Positions 12,010 through 25,518 of a DNA stretch of 64,000 nt are shown piece after piece (positions within the stretch are counted from its first letter, which is position 1; the number at the start of each line of letters is the position of its first letter). The notes beneath the pieces are model-generated. The model was not told where the DNA came from. It did not search any database and saw nothing but the letters and a program-made list of their open reading frames with translations. The DNA comes from Flaccisagitta enflata. Lineage: Eukaryota > Chaetognatha > Sagittoidea > Aphragmophora. A program made the translations under genes and the position numbers. The stretch lies in NCBI GenBank assembly GCA_965153355.1, contig OZ231126.1, forward strand, positions 108,066,001-108,130,000, read 5' to 3'.

Positions 12010-12513
12010 TACAGGGTATTTCACATCAGCTTCAGAAAATAGGAAAACAATTTAGAAAAAAAACAATTCAAAGAGCTCTAGAGCTTAAGGGCTGTTATGA
12101 TCTATTCTTTCTTGTAAAAATTAAAACTGTGTGGCTATATAATTGATTGTTAATGTAAGAAGTTAAACAATTTGGCTGTAACATTGATTTGAAGTGAAAT
12201 AAGTATTTTTTTTTTTCTTTGAATTGCTTTCACTTCAAATTATTTCACTTCAAATTAGTTTTAGCCACAGGCGCCAGATAGGACTCAAATGGAAGGAAAT
12301 TTCAATATCTCTCATTTGATTCCAGTTTAGGATCTGTAACTCAAGTCATTTGGAAATTAGAACAACTTAAACAAAAAACTTTCATCATTTATTTTGCTTC
12401 AAATCAATTTTGTGTCCAAACTATTCAACTTAGAGCAATGCAATTTTTACTTGTTTTTACAAAGTATATTGGCATTATTTTCTTTTGCTTAAATCTATGT
12501 AAAACACCCTGTA
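12010..12513. mobile_element. TA-flanked MITE, 504 bp
   Basis: Ends are TACAGGGTATTTCACAT and ATGTAAAACACCCTGTA, matching in inverted orientation at about 16 of 20 positions. An inner palindrome (GATTTGAAGTGAAATAA against TTATTTCACTTCAAATTA) lies around 12190-12255. The interior word GGATCTGTAACTC is shared with the MITEs at 10254 and 15276. Confidence 0.7.
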
Positions 12514-12714
12514 AACTAAATCAATAGTATTAAGTGTGTGCATTAGTGTGTCCACTAAAAACAAACTGCACTTGTCAGCAAATTGTGTTTTCCATTTCTC
12601 TGTGTAATATCATTACTTGATGCGAAGTTGCTCTGACAAAAATTTAGTTTCTGACAAAAATTGAGTTTCTGTTTCAAATATGTTTGCTTTCTCCCCAACG
12701 CAAAAAAAAACTTT

Positions 12715-13143
<429 letters not shown>

Positions 13144-13206
13144 GATGGGAGAAGAGAAGATGAAGCAAAAAAAAATGTTGTGTATGCGAAAAGTGGATTC
13201 AATTTA

Positions 13207-13242
<36 letters not shown>

Positions 13243-13429
13243 TGAAGGAATGAATGAAAGATGGAAAGAGATAGAAATGAAAACGAAAGAGAGAGAGAGA
13301 AAGAAAGAAAGAAAGAGGGAGTGAACCCTTTAGCAGTAAGGCAAAACCCCACATCGGGCCAAGATGCAGGTTCGATATCAGAGCAAAAACTCAGTCTCCT
13401 CCAGCCAACAATGCACTATGTGCAAATGG

Positions 13430-14150
13430 GTAAACTTCCGTTCTTCCAACCCCCCACATTTGCCATCAAGGCCTCAAATCATCATTTTGGGCAGCGGCCC
13501 CGAAGGAGACCAAGTCCTATACAACACACGGGGACTTATGTTCTTCTGTTTGTCATTCTGTTAGTCCACCCAGGCCCTCTCAGACCTGAAATCTACGCTC
13601 TCAGGCCTGAAATCTACCCTCTCAAGCCTGAAATGTGCCCTTTCAGGCCTTGAATCTGCCCTCTCAGGCCTAACTGTCCTCTCAGGCCTTGAATCTGAGA
13701 GGGCAGATTTCAGACCTGTGAGGGCCTAGGGGATGGACGGATTGGTGGACAGACAAATAAAAGTCCCCCTGTGTTGTCCAGGACTTCATCCCCTTTGTGA
13801 CAATGGTTATTGCTGACCACATACTGTCTTTGGGCGACCTGTTCAGTCCTGATTTTGGCCCTTTAAGCCCTCCAATTAGCTCTCCCAGACCTCAATTCAG
13901 CCCTCTAATCAGGCCTGTTTTTGAACCTCTATGCCCTCTAATCAGCCCTCCAGGCCTCCAAATCTGCCCTTTAAGCCTCAAACTTTCCCTCCAAACCTCA
14001 AATCCGCCTTCAATAAACCCAAATCAGTCTTCTTAGGCCAGATATATTCCCCTTCCGGATGTCTGGAAATTCCCCCCTGTATTCTACAGGACAATCGTCC
14101 TTTGGAGCCACTGCTCTGCTATCACTCTACTACTTAACTTGATCACTTTG
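13430..14150. repeat. Low-complexity dispersed repeat with palindromic CCCCTGTGTT module
   Basis: Contains GGGCAGCGGCCCCGAAGGAG, repeated CTCAGGCCTGAAATCT words (about 13570-13700), then AAGTCCCCCTGTGTTG and further AGGCC/CCTCAAAT words, ending near GGAAATTCCCCCCTGTATTC. It has the same composition and modules as the 59396-60392 element. Confidence 0.7.
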
Positions 14151-15275
14151 AGCAAGGCATCGGGTACCGCTGACCATATGCGATCCTTGTTCTTGTTGTA
14201 GCAGCAGAAAATGGCCTTGATTTGAGTAATCAAGCCTCTTTAATGGGTTTCAGCCACTCATAAGCAGATGATGATGCGAATTTAGCCATTTTTGAAAAGT
14301 TCTCTTTCCAACTGTGCAATCCGCATCTTGCTCAGGAGCAGAGATATATAGGTTTCTTATGTTGCATTCCAAAAAAATCATACTGTAGAGAAAACAGACC
14401 TGATTGGGCAACAAGGTGTCCTGACTGTGTCTCTGAGTGTGTTGAGTTTGGTTCTGGACCTGTGACATATATTGAGGGACAGATAGATGGACAGACGAGC
14501 CACAATGTAGTTGTGGTGTCCCTGAATGCGCCTAACAATACTTCAGTTCAGGATAATCCCAGTATTGAAAATCACTGTTTTTGGAAAAAGCGTGAAGGAC
14601 ATACATATGTTCCAACAAATGGACTGACGGTTCCATGGACTGACGGACCCACAGACGGACACACGGACCTTCTTTTAGAGGTACGAACCTGACGGACGCA
14701 ACTAATAAGAAGAAACAGTACGCTTTACTTGGGTGCTTCACATCCCGCTTACCCAATAGGGAGTGATCAATTTCAAAGTCCTGACCGTTTTTCTTTTTCT
14801 AAAAATAGTTTATCTTCCCTTTGTTTAGCAGCCCTCTTTTATGTCCTAATTTGCATATTGCCATGGGAGATACTGTCAGGCTTCAATTGGTTAAAAGTTC
14901 GATGAATTTCTTCTTGAATAATATAGACAACACATCTGTGTAACTGACAACACCTACGACTTTTTCACCCTTGCTTTGCAGATTATTTTTAATTAATAGG
15001 GGGTTTTCAAAGGCAATTCTTAGTCTCTTTAGCAACGAAAGCACATGGGGAAATTAGCATCCCCACTGGACTGTAGGGAACTAGAAGGGCTAAAAAAAAT
15101 GGAAGACAAATGATTTTTGAAAAAAGGAAAATGGTCATCCTCATGATTTTTTTCACGCCCTATTGGGTAAGTGGGACGAAGGGATAAGCTACAAACACGT
15201 CATTTGAAGCAGCCAAAGGCGCTACTTGTGGATTATACAAAATGCGATATATGGGGGAAAGAGGAGGTGAGAAAG
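14151..15275. other. No gene seen; fragments of dispersed repeats
   Basis: Around 14580-14705 is a (GGAC)-rich stretch ending in GACGGACGCAACTAA, the terminal motif of the hairpin-ended repeat family in reverse orientation. The remainder is AT-rich without recognisable coding. Confidence 0.5.
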
Positions 15276-15698
15276 TACTACATGAATTTAAAAAAAAGAC
15301 GCACTTCTGAATGGCTGATTGTGCCATTTAAAATAAAAAAAACTAATTAAAATCTTAGACCATTTTGAAGCTCTTGAAAAGCTCTCCTTTCATTTGGCGC
15401 CAATCTGGTATCTCTATCTTTTTTTGTTTAGAAAATGAAAATAGTTTGAGTAAAAATGTTGCCAAATCTTGTTTTTGCAGTTCCTTTGAAAAAGATGCAA
15501 TTCAGCAAAAATGGAGTCTCACTTAGAGAGCTTCTAGCTCTTAAACCGTCGAAGATACAGATCTGGGATTGGTCTAGAATGAAAGATAATTTGAAAATCT
15601 TCAAAATTTACTCTCTCTCAAAAAAAATTTTTAACACTTTTTGAGTCAGTTTTATCAGCAAATGAAAAGGTGCGTCTTTTTTTTAAATTCATGTAGTA
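15276..15698. mobile_element. TA-flanked MITE, ~420 bp
   Basis: Perfect 26-bp inverted termini beginning CTACATGAATTTAAAAAAAA at 15278 and ending with the exact complement at 15696, flanked by TA on both sides. Internally it carries CAGATCTGGGATTGGTCTAG, the complement of an interior block of the 10254 MITE. Confidence 0.85.
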
Positions 15699-15778
15699 GA
15701 GAATAAAGGATGATTGAAATCTACGATCGATTAAACGAGGGGGGAAAATAAGAAGGGGAGGGGGGTAGGACTGAATTA

Positions 15779-15990
15779 GACAAGATCTTGTCTAGACGTG
15801 AGATGAGGGGGGTAAGTATAATGGGAAGAGAAAAAAAGCTAGGGGTCTGATATGTAAAGCATGAAGAAATAAAAAACAATTCATATACCATGATGCTTAG
15901 TTGCTATGGAAACACATTTCCATGTAGTCTCGTTAGAGAGATTTTTTGAGGAAACATTAGCTCAGTCCTATTTTTGCTCTAGCCTTATTT
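15779..15990 (+). repeat. Solo arm related to the 7631-9117 foldback
   Basis: It starts ACAAGATCTTGTCTAGACGT, then GAGATGAGGGGGGTAAG and TTGCTATGGAAACACATTTC, GAGAGATTTTTTGAG, in the same order as the left arm at 7631-7850. No partner arm is visible nearby. Confidence 0.65.
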
Positions 15991-16124
15991 CATTTAAAAT
16001 GATTAAAGACAAAGGCTTAGTGGAAAGTGGCCAATGCTTATGGATTTATTCCTCAAGGCAATAGTCGCCTTTACAGGCACAGGCCTGCCATAGAGTAGAG
16101 TGATAGATGCAAGTTTATGCAAAG

Positions 16125-16279
<155 letters not shown>

Positions 16280-17254
16280 AAACTCCATCCAGCTTCTGTT
16301 TACTTTATCGAGTCCCGTTTCTGTTCCATCGGATCTATTTGAGATGACGCAAAAGGTGCAAAAAACAGGGTGTCCCAAGTTAGTGGCCACATAAAGAATC
16401 GACATATCTCTGCTTCTAGAATCTCAATTCGATTTCTGAAAAATGATCATTATAGATCTTAGTCTGCGATATTTCCATGAAAAATTTCATTAAGGTTGGA
16501 CTAATGGTTGAGCAACCACTTAGGTTGTGCGTCAAGGAGAAGGAATCAGTATATTATTTCTGGCCCATGGGGCATGGGCTATCTACTCAGGTATCCGTAT
16601 GTGGACACAAATATTTGAGTAGTATTCCTTGTTTGTTTGTTTGTTTGTTTGTTTGTTTGTTTGTTTGTTTACTTGATTGTTTGTTTTTTGAGTGGTTAGT
16701 TTGTTTGATTGTTCGTTTCTTGGAGGCGGAATCCGTATTTTGTTATCGGTTCACGGACTGTCCACAGGTTACTGACTGCAAATCGTTTTTTGTCGCCTGA
16801 TAAGCAACTCTATTGAGAAGGTGTGTCCGTTGCATTGAGGATAAACCTCAAAATTCTGGATGACGCGAAATCAGCCAAAATGTGACGCGGGGTCACAATG
16901 CCGTTGCGGACCTGTGGGCGGGGTTGGGTGCTTCACTTAGCAAAAGTTGGTTATTTTTTTTCACCCGCTTTACCTAATGTGGAGTGGTTAATTTTAGGCC
17001 TTTTACCATTTTATTTTTATCGAGTCGAAAGGTGAAAACCTGGCATTTCCGCTCCCCTGCCCACCCGTCCCGCAACTGGTATTGGCCGTGTATCTGACCT
17101 TGTTTTGCAAATTGTTTTAGAGGACCTAATTTGCATAATGCAGTGGGATGAAACAATATACGGACATTCTTTGAAATAGCTTTAGCTAATTTCTATTCTT
17201 TACAGAATTGTTGATATGCCTTTAAGTAAGTTCCTTCATAGCCTTGAATCCCTC
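16280..17254. other. No gene seen; single MITE-like end, (TTTG)n and a dispersed-repeat fragment
   Basis: ACAGGGTGTCCCAAG at about 16366 resembles one terminus of an inverted-repeat transposon, but no partner was found. A (TTTG)n run occupies about 16631-16670. At 16860-17104 is a fragment with GACGCGGGGTCACAATGC and the end GCCGTGTATCTGACCTTGTT, belonging to the hairpin-ended repeat family. Confidence 0.5.
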
Positions 17255-17365
17255 AAGGCTGGGATTTGGGTCCAAGGCTGGGATTTGGACCTCAAGGCTG
17301 GGATTTGGGCCTCAAGGCAGGGATTTGGGCCTCATGCAAGGCTGGGATTCAAGCCTTGAGGCTAG
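17255..17365. repeat. Short tandem repeat of AAGGCTGGGATTTGGGCCTC
   Basis: Five or six 20-24-bp units in direct orientation, of the same low-complexity type as the AGGCC-rich repeats elsewhere in the window. Confidence 0.75.
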
Positions 17366-17659
17366 GCTCGAGTCAGAGGGGAAGGGGGGTAGAAAGTAGG
17401 AAAAAATCCTCTATATGTGTGAAAGTAAGTGTCATCGACTCCTTGGGGGCCGCTGCCCAAAAAGGAAACATGAATTCCTAACCCGGGACTCAGAACATCG
17501 AAAAACGTTTTTTGATTTTTTCCCAACAATACTAAGCAAGCTGTCGCTAAGTAGAGGTCAAAAGGGGTCCGTAAGAATTCAATTCTGCATCAATCAAGAC
17601 CAAAATCGTCAAGATCGGTGGCATGCAGAGCCTGTAACAATAGTCAACACATCAGGGGG

Positions 17660-18015
17660 TGCGTTATTTAGATGCGTCCTTGCATCCCTATTAGAGGGTG
17701 TGTCCCTTGGTCTGTCTGTCTGTCTGAATGTCTAAACGTCCGGAACACGAACTTTTCAAAACGCGATTTTTACGGTTTTCTCTTCCTTTTTGTTTATGTC
17801 TCTCCATGTCTCTTAAATGTCTTGTCTCTTTTGCCTCTTTTGTCTCTTTTGTCTTGTTTGTGTCGTTAGTCTCTTTTGTCTCTCATGGCTCCTGTATATA
17901 TCTCCTATGTCTCTTATTTCTCTTACATCTCTTATGTCTCCTATGTCTCTATATGCCTCTTCATGTCTCTTCATGTCTCCTCATGTCTCTCGTGTCTCCC
18001 CTTGTTTCCTCATCA
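17660..18015. repeat. Hairpin-ended repeat start followed by a TCTCTTATG-type minisatellite
   Basis: It begins AGATGCGTCCTTGCATC (hairpin), then GAGGGTGTGTCCCTTGGTCT, matching the second subfamily described at 25519. From about 17800 to 18005 the sequence is a degenerate 9-15-bp TCTCTTTTG/TCTCATGTC array. Cys/Leu/Ser-rich open frames here are artefacts. Confidence 0.6.
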
Positions 18016-18590
18016 GTCCATCCAGAGTAGGCCAGGGGTTTTGAGTGAAAAATCGGAAAAAAGCTTATGTATTTTGCACTTTGGCTCATAATTGATGTAT
18101 TATCACTGTTCTGTCTACAAAAATAGCCTGAGACATTGAGAACCCCCCCCCCCCAGGTAGCCTTCCAATTACGAGCGATTCACCTGGTTTCCCTTAAAAT
18201 GATTTATACAAATTGATCTGAGTGGTCTCATTTAAAAGATATTTACTTGGAGAACATGAATCAACATGGAATTGGAGGATTGGACCCCGTGGGGCTACTA
18301 GAGGGTACCTAAAAGGCTCAAAAAAGGGATCAAAATAATCCAAAATTGAGAAAAGTTGAAATTTTTGTATTGTAAATCCAACTTATGGCTCAAATATTGA
18401 CCAACAACAGAGAGAGTATCAAAAGTGGTTGAACTGATTGTTGACCCCATTTGGATCACCAGAGAACCCCATGGGATCTCAAAACACCATATGCAAAAAA
18501 TCTCCAAAGTGACTAAAAACTCCAAAATGGTCAAAATTGAGATAAATACAAAATTTTGTTGTTCTACGCTCCCCAGAAGAAACATGGAGA
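18016..18590. other. No gene seen
   Basis: AT-rich sequence with a run of C at about 18144-18156. A long minus-strand frame (18298-18918) reads through it into the ACAG microsatellite; it has no recognisable domain and I treat it as chance. Confidence 0.5.
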
Positions 18591-18655
18591 GACAGAGATA
18601 GACAGACTGACAGACAGAAACAAAAGCAGACAGACAGAAAATAAGCAGACCGACT

Positions 18656-18688
<33 letters not shown>

Positions 18689-18735
18689 GCAGACAGACAG
18701 ACAGGTAGACATATAGACAAATGGACAGGCTGACA
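18591..18735. repeat. (GACA)n tetranucleotide tract
   Basis: Degenerate GACA/CAGA repeats, purest at about 18658-18715. Confidence 0.9.
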
Positions 18736-18839
18736 TGAAGATGTTATCTGATGAAAACCAGGTGGTATGAAATTGAGCAATAGATCAGATTTTGAAAGTC
18801 TGAAATGAAATTTCAAGGCTTTGGTCAAGAAGGATCCAG

Positions 18840-19400
18840 TTCTTTGAATCAAGTGAGGCAGGGTCACAATATCATTGTGTACAGGTGGGCAGAAGCATCC
18901 AACCCCCAACCTCCACACACTTAAATGGAAAGCATCTAAAATGCTCGTTTTTCCAATTTTTGACTAGTGTTCATGGATTGATAGACCAACGGACAGACCA
19001 ATGGAGGGACAAAGCCTCCTATAAAGTTGCGTGACTGCAACTAAAAGACAAGAAGTGCCATTACAAAAGATAATGTCAGTTTATCAAGCCTACTCCACAT
19101 TACAAAGCTACCAACTATTTAGACATGATCTCATGGGAAAGTCAATTCAAGGCTGAGCCTCATACACAGAACAAGTAACGCGGGGTCACAATGCGGACTG
19201 ATGGGCAGGGGCAGCCAACGCCCATCCACACCCAGCGACCCTCAACCCCTCTTCCAACACAGACATGTACACAAAAAGCTTTCTGTTTTTGACTCTTGCT
19301 TGCGGACCAACGGACCAACGGACCAACAGACTGATGGACCAACGGACCAATGGACCAACGGACAAAACTGCTCATAGAGTTGCATGTCTGCAACTAAGAA
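18840..19400 (-). repeat. Two terminal fragments of the hairpin-ended repeat family (reverse orientation)
   Basis: Both carry a GGGTCACAAT block (about 18850 and 19183), then GGACCAACGGACC-type tetranucleotides, and end with hairpin motifs AAAGTTGCGTGACTGCAACT (19023-19042) and GAGTTGCATGTCTGCAACTA (19376-19395). Confidence 0.6.
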
Positions 19401-20070
19401 GCCATCACTTTTGACCAAAGCTGACATTGTTTGTTGATTGAAACGAAAAAATGCTCAGGGGCAGTATGTAACTACTAAATCATTGAAAAACTCATCAGTA
19501 TTTTACACTTCCAACATAGCCAACATAGCAACATGTAGTATCACGTGTCCGCAAAATCTTATATCCAAAAATTCTAAGTCAATTTGCATTTTTTTGGTAT
19601 CAAAACCAACTGACTGAACTCAGAAATTCATACAGACAAATAAACTGGCCAAAAGCCTTACAGATGGCTTTTTACATGGTCTTCAGCTAGCATCTAAGCA
19701 TTTTCAATCATCAGTCATATCAAAGAGTCAAGGAGACAAAATTGGTGATACTTATTGTTCTTAGTTCCTTAAGTGCCACAGCTCCCCAAAAAACCGGCAA
19801 CCCTTAAGACCCCCAATCAGCCTGATATTTTACACTTTTTTCCCGGAAGACTTTGAGCGTGCCCATAATCATAGATGAGGGAATAAAAAAATTCTGACTT
19901 GTCAAAATTTTGTACCTTTTGAGCCCCTTTTAGTGTCCCTTGGGGTCTTTTTTTAGGGGCCCCATTCGGGTCCCATCTAAGCAGCTTCGATATGTTTCGA
20001 CTTTGTTTCGAATCGGTTTTTGGGCAGGATTTTCGAGTTGGGTCGAAATGGTCAGTTTTTCGAGGAGAGG
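19401..20070. other. No gene seen
   Basis: AT-rich unique-looking sequence with no recognised coding or repeat boundary. Confidence 0.5.
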
Positions 20071-20071
20071 A

Positions 20072-20073
20072 CG

Positions 20074-20155
<82 letters not shown>
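20072..20155. repeat. (GA)n microsatellite
   Basis: About 84 bp of pure GA repeats. Confidence 0.95.
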
Positions 20156-20159
<4 letters not shown>

Positions 20160-20439
20160 GAGGGAGAGAGCGGCATTTGATGAGGAAGAGGATAAGGAAG
20201 AGAAAAAAGATAGGGAAATCGATTGGCACCATTGTGTACCATTGATAATGGCATCATTGCCGCTCATTGTCTCATTTCGTATCGACTTTTTGTTTCAATC
20301 AGGCAAAAAAAAGGCATCACCATTTCGTCCACCGGATGGACAAAAAAATAGATTATACCAATCGAATTCGACCGCCCCTTCAAAAAACCTTTTTGAAGCT
20401 GCTTAGTCCCATCATCCATATCAGTCATAATTCATGTTC

Positions 20440-20700
20440 TTCATCTAAATATCTTTCAAATGAAACCTTTCGTGTTGGGAAGTCAACATATTGAGTCCAA
20501 AACTTGTCCAAAGAAGTATTAATAAGAACCTGCGAGTCTGTGCAACCTGAGAGGGTTTCCCAATTGGCATTTGGTTAGTTGAAATCTCCTATCACAATCG
20601 CAGGGTTTGGGGCTCCATTTAAGACTTCAATCAGTTTATTATTATTAGCAATGTTGGATTATAAAAATCCTCAAGAATCCGGCTTGACATCAAAAATTAA
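20440..20700 (-). pseudogene. LINE endonuclease (APE-type) fragment
   Basis: On the minus strand the sequence reads NPAIVIGDFN, then an in-frame stop, then PNANWETLSGCTDSQ. This is the apurinic-like endonuclease signature (hydrophobic-GDFN, then P-x-x-x-W) of non-LTR retrotransposons in the Jockey/CR1 superfamily. Only this portion remains. No RT is attached nearby, so it is a dead relic. Confidence 0.6.
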
Positions 20701-20788
20701 AAAGAATCTCATGTGTTTTCCCAGCCATTTTCAAAATTCTTTATTTTAGGAAAAGGTTTTTTTAAAAGCATGTTAGGAACTACAATTA

Positions 20789-22424
20789 AACAAGGCCAAC
20801 ACCTATAAGTCGCGTGCGAGACTTACTTACATAATCGACTAATTATATAAGTGCGTTATTTCCTGTAATGACAATAATGACTATAATTACCTATTGACCT
20901 ATAATTGCCTATAATGACCTATAATTACCTATAATTACCTATAATTACCCATTATCAAATAATGACCTATGAGTACCTGTAAAGACCTATGATTACCTAT
21001 AATTACATATGGACCAATGATTACCTATAATGATGTATGATTGCCCATAATTACCCACAATTACCTATAATAATAACATAATGACTCCAGCATCACTATA
21101 ATGACTTATGATTACCTATAATTACTCATAATTAAATAATGACCTATAAGTACCTATAAAGACCTATGATTACCTATAATTACATATGGACCAATAATTA
21201 CCTATAATGACCTATGATTACCCATAATTACCCATAACTACCTTTACTAACATAATGACCTATAATGATCTATGATTACCTATAATTACCTATAATTGCA
21301 TAATGACCTATATTTACCTTTAATTACCTATGATTAGCTATAATTACCTATAATTGAAAGAATGACCTATAATTACCTATAATGACCTATAATTAGATAA
21401 TGACCTATAAGTAACTAATTTAATAACATAATGACTTAGAATTACCTATAATGATCTATAATTACCTTTTATCACCTATAATTATCTATAATTACAAAAT
21501 GACCAATAATTACCAATAATGACCTATAATATCATAATGACCTATAATGACCTATGATTACCCCTTATGACCTATAATTACCTATAATTACCTATAATTA
21601 CATAATGACCTGTAATTACCTGTAATTACCTATAATTACCTATAATTACCTATAATTACCTATGAATACCTATGATTACATAATGACCTATAATTACCAA
21701 TAACGATCTATAATTGCATGATAATCCATAATTACCTATTGACCTATAATTACCTGTAATTACCTTTAATTACCCATAGTCAAATAATGACCTATAAGTT
21801 CCTTCACATGACTTCATATTTAATTATAATGACCTATGATTACCTATAATTGCATAATGACTTATAATGACCTACATTATGACCTATAATTATGTAAATA
21901 AAAAGTGAAATGACTATATTGACTAAAATGACTAAATGACTGAGAATGACTTAGAATGACTAGAAATGACTAAAAATGATCTAAAAATGACTTAAATGAC
22001 GTACTGAAAATGACTGAAAATGACTTAAATGACATAAAATGACTTAAAAATGACATAAAATGACTAAATGATGAAAAAATGATGATATTGATTATAAAAC
22101 GACAATGATACTAGAAAATGACTCTGGAAAGATTTAAAATGCCTCAATCACTTGAAATTACTTTTAGAATCACTTCCTGAAATGACTTAAAATAACTTAA
22201 ATGACTTCTTAGAATGACTTAAATGATGAAAAGGACTATATTGATTAAAATGACAATAATGACTTAAAATGACTTAAAATGACTTAAAAAATGAATTAGA
22301 ATGATCAAATGACTTAAATGACTAGAACAGACTAAACACTCCAAAAGAACAAAAAATTGATAAAAAAAAGTAAAGTGTGACCGACCGACGGCCCGACCAC
22401 CGACCAACCGACCGACCGACCTCA
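20789..22424 (-). mobile_element. Hairpin-ended (GGTC)n repeat, expanded by internal minisatellites (reverse orientation)
   Basis: It starts AACAAGGCCAACACCTATAA, the exact complement of the end of the copy at 25637-25993, followed by GTCGCGTGC. The interior is about 1.4 kb of minisatellite. The far side is GACCGACCGACGGCCCGACC, the complement of the (GGTC)n block. The terminal hairpin itself is missing, so this end is truncated. Confidence 0.7.
20868..22330. repeat. AT-rich minisatellite: TAATTACCTATAATGACCTA, then AATGACTTAA
   Basis: About 20868-21890 is a degenerate 10-11-bp array alternating CTATAATTAC and CTATAATGAC words. About 21900-22330 changes to an AATGACTTAA/AATGACTAAA array. Both share the ATGAC core, suggesting one array evolved from the other. 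Confidence 0.9.
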
Positions 22425-22498
22425 ATTCTTTATTAGAGGAAAAAATCTTTTTTAAAAAAATATCTGAGGAATCATGATTAAAACTATAATAAAACCTA

Positions 22499-22741
22499 GA
22501 AGGTGTTTGGCTATGGTCTGCGACAAGTGGGTCAAAAGATTCTCATAGCCTCCCACCAATACTGTCCTTTGAAAAATATCTAAAAATAGAGAAGTGTTGG
22601 AAAATTATTTGAATTTTTTTTTCTTTATTAAACTTTTTAGGGGCATTATATATAACGCCTTCCTCCCCTGATATTTTAAAGAAGGTGTTTGGCTATGGTC
22701 TGCGACAAGTGGGTCAAAAGATTCTCATAGCCTCCCACCAA
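22499..22741 (+). repeat. Pair of 61-bp exact direct repeats
   Basis: The block starting GAAGGTGTTTGGCTATGGTC and ending CATAGCCTCCCACCAA occurs at about 22499-22559 and again at 22681-22741. The intervening 120 bp is AT-rich. Confidence 0.85.
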
Positions 22742-22789
22742 AATTTTATTAATCAAAACATTTTTTAATAAAGTCATCTGTTTTTGGAA

Positions 22790-23161
22790 TATTATAATTT
22801 ATTAGTACATCATGTTTGTCTTTAAAAAATCTTTATGTTAGTCTTTTTAATTCATTAACTTTGTAGCCTTGGGTCTTAAGTTTGTCCACCAAAGATCTGC
22901 TTCTGATTAAAAAATCCGCATATCTTGATGACAATCTAGCATATCTTATCAATTGACTATAAAATCTCCCAAGGCCGATTTTTTTTGTATACAGCTGTCT
23001 ATGAACGGAAAATTAACAATATCAAAAGAAAAACCATCACGCTTATCATAGACAGAAAAATTAAGCATAGAAATTTCTGACTTAATTTTTAAACCTAAGT
23101 ATGTTACTTCTAGAGTATTGTTAGATTCTAATTTGATTTCTTGTTCTCGAGGGTATAGCAT
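22790..23161 (-). pseudogene. Retroelement reverse-transcriptase fragment (decayed)
   Basis: The minus strand encodes a 70-residue piece containing TYLGLKI and YDKRDGFSFDIVNFPF. A frameshift near 22945 then moves the reading to the next frame, which continues IRYARLSSRYADFLIRSRSL and a basic helical stretch ending in a stop near 22835. This order is one I associate with the C-terminal part of reverse transcriptases in retroelements widespread in invertebrate genomes; I cannot assign the clade. Frameshift and stops show it is inactive. Confidence 0.5.
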
Positions 23162-23419
23162 TCAGGTGTGTCAAATACGACTGATGACTGAGTTTGAGAC
23201 CATAACGCTGACTCAAGATGGGGCCGTTGATTTGAGAACAATCACCGTTTTCCTTTTTTCAAAATTCCATCGGCAACCGTTTTTTTTTTTTTGATCAAAA
23301 TCAAATGCAATATCTGCACTCTTGTTTGCCAAGAAACAAATTGATTATCTTACTGTTTATTCCAAGTTGAATCAGTTCTCCCGCCTCGGTCTTCATGTGT
23401 AACAACATCGGCTAAGATA

Positions 23420-23916
23420 CAGTAGATGTTGTCTAGACTTGGAAATACGGGGGAGCTCATAACCTGAGCATCAGTATAATGAGGGGACTGCTATTTTGCT
23501 GATATAGTTTATAGACCCTAAGGGGTTGACGATGGGGTATGGCATCCCCCTACGGCTTACTTTACAAAAAAAACTTGAAGTATAAACTATTATGATCAAT
23601 CACTTTTATGGCAGAATTTTAGCTTAATTTATTTTCTTTAAACGCAAAACCAGCCTATGATTCAAATCTGGAACCTTTAAACTAGCAACTGATTCGATAA
23701 ACTCAAGATGAATGACGTTGCATCAATTTCCTTACAGCTGTTCATTGGACCTGATATGAGGTATATTCAAAAAATTTTCTATCCACAGAGCTGCCATACT
23801 TCATCGTCAACCCTAAAGGACATAAGCATTATACACACACAGTTTCATTTCATCAGTACAAATAGTAGTCAGGATATGAGGGCCTCCGTATTTCCAAGCA
23901 TAGACGATATCTACTA
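23420..23916. mobile_element. MITE, ~495 bp, same terminal family as the 7631 foldback
   Basis: Inverted ends: CAGTAGATGTTGTCTAGACT followed by TGGAAATACGG on the left, and the complement of AGTAGATATCGTCTATGCTT followed by GGAAATACGG on the right. The CAGTAGAT-x-TTGTCTAGACTT word is shared with the termini at 7631, 9117 and 15779. Confidence 0.7.
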
Positions 23917-23999
23917 CAAAGAGGACTGGTATTTAAAAAAGTAATTGGTGCCCACATAACAAAGCCATGATGTGGGCAACATACACATTGATAATCATG

Positions 24000-24235
24000 A
24001 TGTGGAAGTGAAGGAGGTGAAGCGGAAGTGGGGTGAAGGACTTTCACTGGAAGCGGAAGCAAGGAAGCTGTGCTTCAGAATCTGCTGTGCCTGAAGGAAG
24101 CGTGTTTTTATAATTTTGGTGGAAGGAAGTGAAGCGAAGCGGAAATTAAAATTCAACGGAAGCGAAGGAAGCAGAAGCAGATATCAGTGGAAGCGGAAGC
24201 GGAAGCGTTGAAAGCTTCCGCTTCCACTTTTATAT
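24000..24235. repeat. GGAAGC-rich minisatellite
   Basis: Degenerate 6-bp GGAAGC/GGAAGT units. A similar stretch is at about 26700-26905, where GGAAGCGGAAGCGGAAGCGG occurs. Both end near the words GCTTCCACTTT/GCGCTTCCACATC. Confidence 0.8.
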
Positions 24236-24374
24236 ATTATCAGGCTTGAGCAATTGTATAAGGTAACAGGATTATGATTTTCTTGTGTATTTGGTTTTCC
24301 CAATATATGTAACCAATTTTTTAATTTCCACTAAACAATACAATGCAATATTAAAAGCCACAGTAAGCAAAAAA

Positions 24375-25240
<866 letters not shown>

Positions 25241-25518
25241 AACATAGCTAAAACATCTAACAGTAGCTATAAGAAAAATAAAGTTTTTTTTTCAAATAAA
25301 AAAGATGAAAATATATATGCAGAATTTATTCAATCCAATTTAAAGAATCATTATAATATATAAATTATCATCAATACTTAGTTTATCAATATTATGTTTG
25401 TTTGTTACTTTACCTGCCTAACAGTCATACTCTTCTCTTGATTTGCAAACTGGCCATTTTAATAATGATAAGTCTAAATTTGACTATTTGAATAACAAGT
25501 TATTTTTAAGTTTTTTTT

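Noticed and set aside
16363-16460. A complete MITE starting ACAGGGTGTCCCAAG
   Set aside because: Only one end is visible; no matching inverted end was found within the next kilobases.
18298-18918. 206-codon minus-strand frame
   Set aside because: It runs through the GACA microsatellite and AT-rich sequence; no domain, and the Cys-Leu-Ser-Val run is repeat-derived.
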